DNA from: Thermoplasmata archaeon | GTDB lineage: Archaea; Thermoplasmatota; Thermoplasmata; Lutacidiplasmatales; UBA184 | Reading direction: 5' to 3' | NCBI GenBank assembly: GCA_030039715.1 | Contig: JASHVA010000164.1 | Coordinates: 1 to 10,656, forward strand | Length of the DNA stretch: 10,656 bases | Part shown: one piece after another, positions 6,540 through 10,656 of the stretch | Position numbering within the stretch: position 1 is the first letter of the stretch | How the letters are laid out: each line of letters opens with the position of its first letter | Notes under the pieces: model-generated | Database searches by the model: none | Seen by the model: only the letters and a program-made list of their open reading frames with translations | What the model was told of the DNA's origin: nothing | Program-made: the position numbers and the translations under genes

Positions 6540-7634
6540 TTGAGCGCGTCCGCTGCAGCGGTGTTCCACAACCCGACGGACGGCTTCTCGATCGAGCATT
6601 ACGACCTTCCCGAGGTCGAGCCGCGTGGGGCGCTCGTGAAGGTCGGGATGGCTTCGATCTGCGGCACGGACCTCCACATCTGGCACGGCAGCCGAAAGCC
6701 TCCGCTCCCGATCATCCCCGGTCACGAGGCGATGGGCGTGGTCGCCCGACTCGGCTCCGCGCTCCGGACGGATGCGGCCGGGGCGCCGCTCCGGGAAGGG
6801 GACCGAGTGACGTGGAGCTACATCTGGACCTGCGGCGCTTGCTACTTCTGCACGATCCTCCACGAGCCCGCGAGCTGCGTGAATCGGATGGCGTACGGCG
6901 TCGGCGTGGGGTGCGCCGACCCGCCGCACCTGAACGGCGGATTCTCTGAGTACATCTATCTGCGGCCCGGCACGAGCATCTTCCGCATTCCGGACTCCCT
7001 CACCGATGCGGTCGTCGTGCCCACCAACTGTGCGCTCGTGACGATGATCCACGTCACGGAGAGCGCGGGGGTGCGCCCGGGTCAGTCCGTCGTCGTGCAG
7101 GGATGCGGCCCGCTCGGACTCTACGGCTCGACGGTCGCCCGCGAGCGCGGCGCCGACCAGGTCATCGCCCTCGACACGAGCGAAGCGCGGCTGGAGGTCG
7201 CGCGGAAGTTCGGCGTCGACCGTGCGCTCAACGTCAGCGGGCTGAGCGACGACGACGTGGTCGCGAAGATCCGGGAACTGACCGACGGGCGGGGGGCGGA
7301 CGTCGTGATCGAGGCCACGGGCGTCGCGGAGGTGCTCCGCGTCGGCCTGCGGCTGCCCCGCGAGGGGGGGACCTATGCGACCATCGGGCCGATCTACCAG
7401 GGGGCCGTCGTCCCCCTCGACTGCTTCAACTTGATCTTTCGGCGCATCCGCCTCCTCGGCGTCGCTCGGAACGACGCCGGTCACCTGCGCTCGGCGATCA
7501 ACTTCCTCGTCCGCACCCGCTCGAAGTACCCGTACGAGCAGGTCGTCGGCGCGACGTTCCCGCTCGAGCGGATTGTGGACGGTCTGCGGCTCGTCGATGA
7601 GCGGAAGGTCATGCGGGCCGCGATTGTCCCGTAG
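6540..7634 (+). CDS. Zinc-dependent MDR alcohol/aldehyde dehydrogenase
   Basis: A 364-residue medium-chain dehydrogenase/reductase. The catalytic zinc site is complete: Cys41 in SICGTDLH, the GHE pair His62-Glu63, and the Cys of PTNCAL in the middle of the protein. A structural zinc lobe is present as C98-x2-C101-x2-C104, then C113 after eight residues, one more than the usual seven. The Rossmann fold carries GCGPLG for NAD(P). The protein should interconvert an alcohol and an aldehyde or ketone; the substrate is not evident. The WSYxxxCGxCxxC lobe somewhat resembles dehydrogenases found in phosphonate clusters, but I cannot confirm this. The start is TTG 6540, which gives the expected N-terminus and follows a G-rich stretch (6526-6531); GTG 6561 is possible. 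It stands alone, convergent with the gene ending at 7644, nine bases away. No clear TATA box lies in the 109-base upstream gap. Confidence 0.85.
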   Translation: MSASAAAVFHNPTDGFSIEHYDLPEVEPRGALVKVGMASICGTDLHIWHGSRKPPLPIIPGHEAMGVVARLGSALRTDAAGAPLREGDRVTWSYIWTCGACYFCTILHEPASCVNRMAYGVGVGCADPPHLNGGFSEYIYLRPGTSIFRIPDSLTDAVVVPTNCALVTMIHVTESAGVRPGQSVVVQGCGPLGLYGSTVARERGADQVIALDTSEARLEVARKFGVDRALNVSGLSDDDVVAKIRELTDGRGADVVIEATGVAEVLRVGLRLPREGGTYATIGPIYQGAVVPLDCFNLIFRRIRLLGVARNDAGHLRSAINFLVRTRSKYPYEQVVGATFPLERIVDGLRLVDERKVMRAAIVP

Positions 7635-7643
7635 GGCGTGTCG

Positions 7644-8585
7644 TCACGGCGCGATGCCCGCGTCGTAGTGCGGGGGTTCGGGGTGCACCCGGTCGATTTC
7701 GGCCCGCCGGAAGACCTCCTCCGGGCCGACGGGACGGGGCAGGTAGCCGAGCCGGTTCAGCACTTCGCCGAAGCGGTGCGTCGCGGCGACGAACCCTTGG
7801 GAGAGCGCCGCGCAGTATCGAGGGGAGACGCGGTAGGCGGCCTCGATGAGTTCCGCGTCCGCGACCTCGACCGCCCGCGCCGTACGGAGCGCGGCCTCCC
7901 GCGGTCGCTCCCGGATCAGCGCGGTCGCCTCCTCGTGGGCCCGCAGGAACGCCTCGATGAGCTCGCCCTGCCGGAGCGCCGCGGCCGTTGCGACGACGCC
8001 GTAGCTCGGGTTGTGCGGCCAGAGGGCGCGGGCTGGGATCACGAGGCGGGCGCCGGCGTATCGCGCGGCGGCCGCGGCGAGCGCCGGAGTGCCGACTCCG
8101 GCGCGCAGCGTGCCGGCCGCGAGCCCTTCCGTGATCAGGTCCGCCTGCGGAAGATTGCGAATCTCGACCTCCCGGTCGAGGCCACTGGAGCGCAACAGTT
8201 CTCGGAAGATCACGTCATGGATCGAGCCGGCCGCCGGGATCCCGACCGGTCCGGGCCGGATCGCGCGCAGCGTGGTCGCGAGGTCCGACGCGCCCCGCGC
8301 AGCCGGAACGTCGGGCGCGGCGATGACGATCGTCCCCTCCTCGTGGCCGCCCGCGATGCACCGGATCTCCACACCGCGCGCGATCGCGATCATCGCCGGC
8401 GGTAAGCCGATGTACGCGAGGTCGAGATCTCCGGAGGCGAGCGCCCGGACGATCGCCGGTCCCGTCAGCTCGAGCGACCAGTCGACCGTTGCCCGGCCCG
8501 GGCTCCATCCGGCCTCGCGGAGTAGGTGGGACGTATGGTAGAACGTCGGGAGATACCCGATGCGGACGGTGGGTTCGGACGTCAT
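7644..8585 (-). CDS. SsuA/TauA (NMT1)-like substrate-binding protein without signal peptide
   Basis: A 313-residue protein of the type II periplasmic-binding fold used by nitrate/sulfonate/bicarbonate ABC transporters. Seen: the opening TVRIGYLPTFYHTSHL, then LTGPAIVRALASGDLDLAYIG (the xxxxALxSGDxDxAxxG hallmark), PPAMIAIARGVEIRCIAGG, a second-domain loop around VGIPAAGSIHDVIF, and helical repeats in the C-terminal third. Unusually, the protein begins MTSEPTVRIGY with no hydrophobic signal, lipobox or TM segment, and no permease or ATPase gene adjoins it. It may therefore be cytoplasmic, binding a small anion there, or be an enzyme of the same fold (THI5- or MqnA-like). The start is ATG 8585, directly before the first beta strand. 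Sulfonate or sulfite-related ligands would fit the sulfur genes around it, but this is a guess. Confidence 0.7.
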   Translation of the reverse strand: MTSEPTVRIGYLPTFYHTSHLLREAGWSPGRATVDWSLELTGPAIVRALASGDLDLAYIGLPPAMIAIARGVEIRCIAGGHEEGTIVIAAPDVPAARGASDLATTLRAIRPGPVGIPAAGSIHDVIFRELLRSSGLDREVEIRNLPQADLITEGLAAGTLRAGVGTPALAAAAARYAGARLVIPARALWPHNPSYGVVATAAALRQGELIEAFLRAHEEATALIRERPREAALRTARAVEVADAELIEAAYRVSPRYCAALSQGFVAATHRFGEVLNRLGYLPRPVGPEEVFRRAEIDRVHPEPPHYDAGIAP

Positions 8586-8638
8586 CGTCGCGCCCCGACC
8601 GAGGCGGTCCTCCCCACCAAGGGGCGCGAGGATTTACG
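8586..8638. promoter_or_regulatory. Divergent intergenic gap with weak TATA-like element
   Basis: This 53-base gap separates two divergent genes. The only AT-rich spot is GGATTTACG (8630-8638); read on the minus strand as CGTAAATCC it could be a weak TATA box starting RNA near 8605 for the gene at 8585. Nothing comparable serves the plus-strand gene at 8639. Confidence 0.25.
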
Positions 8639-8920
8639 GTGGAGGACCGTCCCCCCATCGTGGAGCCGGCGACTCGCGAGCTCGAGCGGGTGCTCGCCCT
8701 GTTCAATCGGAATCTGCGCACGTACGGCGTCCGCGTCGGACTCGCTCGCGTCGACCGCGGGACCGTCGAGCTCCGGGTCGACCGCTCGCTCGGTGCAGGA
8801 GTCTGCTCGAGCGGATGCGACATCCCACTGCCCGCCCTCCTCCTCGCGCTGGAACGTCAATTGGGCGCCGTGCAAGGCGTGGACGCACTCCGATGGACCC
8901 CGGGGCTGTCGCCGCCCTGA
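8639..8920 (+). CDS. Small NifU C-terminal-like protein
   Basis: A predicted protein of 93 residues, with strong third-position GC bias. The order helix (ATRELERVLALFNRNLRTYG), two strands (VRVGLARV, TVELRVD), a Cys pair, a helix (LPALLLALERQL) and a final strand (VDALRW) follows the NifU C-terminal (Nfu) domain. That domain holds a transient Fe-S cluster for transfer. The Cys motif here is C56-S-S-G-C60, a C-x3-C spacing, rather than the canonical C-x2-C, so cluster binding is uncertain. The start is taken as GTG 8639, with GAGG 8 bases upstream; GTG 8660 is an alternative. It is divergent from the binding-protein gene, and nothing follows it on the plus strand. Fe-S or sulfur handling would fit the neighbourhood. 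The resemblance is by pattern only. Confidence 0.5.
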   Translation: MEDRPPIVEPATRELERVLALFNRNLRTYGVRVGLARVDRGTVELRVDRSLGAGVCSSGCDIPLPALLLALERQLGAVQGVDALRWTPGLSPP

Positions 8921-9083
8921 GTCGCGCGACGCGGCTCCGGCCGCTCTACCGTGAGGCGTGCGTGGCCGGCCGGACCCCCCCGACGGGCCCCCGGCACGAA
9001 GGATACGAGCCCCCAACGGAACTCCCCCGCGAACGCCCTCGGCGACGTCGGGTCCCGCCGGGATCGAGTCGGCGGCCCCTGCT
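8921..9083. other. GC-rich gap between convergent genes; nothing recognised
   Basis: 163 bases between the small NifU-like gene and the JAMM gene stop. The stretch is C- and G-run rich (for example the C runs near 8975-8995). Open frames cross it on both strands, but none shows a recognisable domain or a clear start. I see no RNA gene or AT-rich promoter. Confidence 0.4.
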
Positions 9084-9584
9084 CTAGGGGGGGCGTCGGA
9101 GACCGGCGTTCGGGGACCGGCCGTTTCCGTCGCCAGGCGGCCCCCCTGCGGGCCCAACCCACGGAACCTCCCGGAACGCCCTCGTTTCCGCGTCCAGCTC
9201 GAAAGCGGCGATGGCCGGTACCGTCGCGCGCGTGACCGAGAGGACCACGTAGGTGTACCACGGCCAGGCATGCTCCTCGTCGAACGATGACGGCCGGGCC
9301 GGATGGTCCGGATGCGAATGGTAGAAACCCGCGACGACCCGGTCCGTCCCGGCGAGCGCTGCTTCGGCCGTGAGGAGCTCGGAGGGGCGGATGACAAACC
9401 GCCGGCGGCGCTCGCCTTCGAACTCGTTCGAGGCGTGGCGAATATCGACGATCTCCCGCGGAACGTTCGGGTCGGGCGCGTCGGGTCCGGCCACGAGGAA
9501 CCCGCAACACTCGTCCGGATACGTCGCCCGGCCGTGGTCGCGCATCGCGTCCACGAGACGGGGCGGGATTCGGACGGGCCTCAC
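9084..9584 (-). CDS. JAMM/MPN+ metalloprotease, Mec-like
   Basis: A 166-residue zinc isopeptidase of the JAMM (Mov34/MPN/PAD-1) family. The full motif is visible: Glu25 in PDECCGFLVAG, then His89-Ser-His91 followed by seven residues, Ser99 and Asp102 (S-x-x-D). In Mycobacterium a protein of this kind (Mec) frees cysteine from the C-terminus of the carrier CysO after CysM has built it there. Here the GTG start (9584) overlaps the stop of a CysM-type gene by four bases (GTGA), which strongly suggests the same job. A role in processing other ubiquitin-like or MoaD/ThiS-like carriers is possible. No carrier gene ending in Gly-Gly lies in the window. After about residue 140 the sequence becomes a Pro/Gly/Arg-rich tail (GPAGGPPGDGNGRSP) that probably lies outside the fold. 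Confidence 0.85.
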   Translation of the reverse strand: MRPVRIPPRLVDAMRDHGRATYPDECCGFLVAGPDAPDPNVPREIVDIRHASNEFEGERRRRFVIRPSELLTAEAALAGTDRVVAGFYHSHPDHPARPSSFDEEHAWPWYTYVVLSVTRATVPAIAAFELDAETRAFREVPWVGPAGGPPGDGNGRSPNAGLRRPP

Positions 9585-10540
9585 GCCTCCTCCGGCGCCC
9601 GCATGTGTCGGTCACCGTCCGGTAGGATTGTCACGACCATCGCCCCAGGGTGCGCCCGTCCCTCGCTCAGGGCGGCCACGACGGCCGCCGCGGACGACGC
9701 TCCCACGGCGAGCCCCTCCTCCCGCGCGAGCTTTCGCTGCATTGCCTGGGCGTCCTCGGTCTCGACACGCACGGTGCGATCGACCTGCCGGGCGTCGTAC
9801 GTTCCCGGTCGAATCGCCGTCGGGAGATGCTTCAATCCCTCCAGCCCGTGGATCGGTCCCGCGGGCTCGACGCCTACGACCTCGACCTCCGGCTGCATCT
9901 CCCTCAGATACCGCGCCACGCCCGAGATCGTGCCACCCGTGCCGACGCCCGCCACGAAGTGGGTCACGCGGCCGGCGGTCTGTTTCCAGATCTCGGGTCC
10001 CGTGTGGAGATAGTGCGCACGCGGATTCGCCGGGTGGTTGTACTGGTCCGGATACCAGTACCGGTCGGGATGGTCGGCCGCCCGGCGTCGGGCCTCTCGC
10101 TGCGCGCCATCCGTTCCGTCGGCCGGATCCGTGAGCACGAGCTCGGCGCCGTACCCCCGTAATCGGGCGATCCGCTCTGGGCTCGCGTTGCGGGGCAGGC
10201 AGAGCTCGACCGGGAAGCCGACGCGCGCCCCGATCATCGCGTACGCCACCGCTGTGTTCCCGCTCGAGGCGTCCAGCAGGGTTCGTCCACCGGTGAGCGC
10301 CCCGGTCGAAAGTCCTTCTCGCACGATCTCGAGCGCGGCCCGGTCCTTCACCGAGCCCGAGGGGTTCAGGAACTCCGCTTTCGCCCAGAGTTCGAACTTC
10401 GTTCCCGAGAGCCGGCGAAGCGGCAGGAGCGGGGTGTTTCCCACCGCGCCCAGCAGCGAGTCTTCGGTCGGTGCGCGGGGTGCGCTCGCTGACTCCGCGA
10501 GAGGGCTCCGGATCAGCGGAGCGGGATCAGATGCGCACAC
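9581..10540 (-). CDS. cysM: CysM-type cysteine synthase (sulfide or thiocarboxylate dependent)
   Basis: A 319-residue fold-type II PLP enzyme of the cysteine synthase family. Seen: LLGAVGNTPLL opening the domain, the PLP lysine Lys65 in NPSGSVKDR, the substrate loop SSGNTA (92-97), YNHPANPRAHY, the PLP-phosphate loop GVGTGGT (198-204), VGASSAAAV, and ILPDGDRHM near the end. GLKHLPTAIRPGTYD resembles CysM more than CysK. It would make cysteine from an activated serine (O-acetyl- or O-phosphoserine). The overlap with the JAMM gene suggests that the sulfur donor is a protein thiocarboxylate, as in mycobacterial CysM-CysO. The start GTG 10540 is favoured by GGAGGG five bases upstream; it overlaps the preceding gene by 28 bases. 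About 25 residues precede the conserved core. The longer open frame to 10630 would run through the upstream gene and looks non-coding. Confidence 0.85.
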   Translation of the reverse strand: MCASDPAPLIRSPLAESASAPRAPTEDSLLGAVGNTPLLPLRRLSGTKFELWAKAEFLNPSGSVKDRAALEIVREGLSTGALTGGRTLLDASSGNTAVAYAMIGARVGFPVELCLPRNASPERIARLRGYGAELVLTDPADGTDGAQREARRRAADHPDRYWYPDQYNHPANPRAHYLHTGPEIWKQTAGRVTHFVAGVGTGGTISGVARYLREMQPEVEVVGVEPAGPIHGLEGLKHLPTAIRPGTYDARQVDRTVRVETEDAQAMQRKLAREEGLAVGASSAAAVVAALSEGRAHPGAMVVTILPDGDRHMRAPEEA

Positions 10541-10656
10541 CGCATCCCTCCGCGACCGATCGAATCCTCGAGGTCGACTCCGACCTCGCCGAGCAGCGCC
10601 TCGGTCAGGTGCTTGTCGAAGACGTCGCACAGAAGGTACGGGTGCGAGAGCGCGCT
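10513..10656 (-). CDS. C-terminus of a probable Cys-containing transcriptional regulator (5' truncated)
   Basis: The last 47 codons of a gene read from the window edge to TGA at 10515-10513. Third positions are strongly G/C, as in the neighbouring genes. The peptide runs SALSHPYLLCDVFDKHLTEALLG, then VGVDLEDSIGRGGMRCAHLIPLR. The HP...C...LLG...V......GG..C pattern resembles the C-terminal effector region of ArsR/SufR-like winged-helix regulators, in which the cysteines can bind metal or an Fe-S cluster. Its end overlaps the cysM-like start, so it is probably the first part of the same operon. A sulfur- or Fe-S-sensing regulator would fit, but only the tail is visible and the family call is tentative. 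Confidence 0.5.
   Translation of the reverse strand, partial: SALSHPYLLCDVFDKHLTEALLGEVGVDLEDSIGRGGMRCAHLIPLR

Noticed and set aside
4919..6571. 550-codon open frame antisense to the MFS gene
   Set aside because: The composition is almost entirely Arg, Glu, Asp, Pro and Gly with no domain, typical of an antisense shadow in high-GC DNA.
8921..9083. Possible small gene or RNA in the gap
   Set aside because: The open frames here are extensions of neighbouring frames with no start, ribosome site or domain, and no tRNA-like fold was seen.
10541..10630. Longer start for the cysM-like gene at 10630
   Set aside because: The added residues are Arg-rich and overlap a better-supported reading frame ending at 10513. 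GTG 10540 has a ribosome site at good spacing.

Overview
The window is very GC-rich (G/C-dominated third codon positions) and reads as archaeal. AT-rich TATA-like islands stand out upstream of the genes at 583 and 4162, and the latter would give an almost leaderless transcript. The two-gene sulfopyruvate decarboxylase, the zinc-ribbon threonine-synthase-like protein and the JAMM protease also fit an archaeon. The proteins are not strongly acidic, so a haloarchaeon is unlikely. A high-GC terrestrial archaeon such as a Thermoplasmatota member is my guess, but no rRNA or marker gene is present to prove it. No tRNA, rRNA, CRISPR array or insertion sequence was seen.

Layout. (1) 1-1707, plus strand: the C-terminal part of one MetE-family zinc methyl/alkyltransferase, then a complete 374-aa relative with its own promoter. 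Both keep the H-x-C ... E ... C zinc site. (2) 1757-4073, minus strand: a tightly overlapped three-gene operon transcribed comD, comE, then a threonine-synthase paralogue. ComDE decarboxylates sulfopyruvate to sulfoacetaldehyde, a step of coenzyme M synthesis. In this context the paralogue is a good candidate for cysteate synthase, as in the Methanosarcina-type route (O-phosphoserine + sulfite to cysteate). (3) 4162-6430, plus strand: a MarR regulator and a 14-TM-type MFS exporter, divergent from the comDE operon and sharing one short AT-rich promoter island with it. (4) 6540-7634, plus strand: a zinc MDR dehydrogenase. (5) 7644-8585, minus strand: a solute-binding-protein-like protein with no signal peptide. 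(6) 8639-8920, plus strand: a small NifU-C-like protein. (7) 9084-10656, minus strand: end of a probable cysteine-bearing regulator, then a CysM-type cysteine synthase overlapping a JAMM/MPN+ metalloprotease. The last pair resembles the mycobacterial CysM/Mec arrangement that makes cysteine on a sulfur-carrier protein.

How the genes may work together (inference): the window is rich in sulfur metabolism. Two fold-type II PLP enzymes could both draw on O-phosphoserine, one making cysteate for coenzyme M and the other making cysteine. The MetE-family proteins are related to epoxyalkane:coenzyme M transferase as well as to core methionine synthases, so they may be users of coenzyme M or ordinary methionine makers. 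No methyl-CoM reductase or other methanogenesis gene lies in the window, so what coenzyme M would be used for is the most interesting open question.
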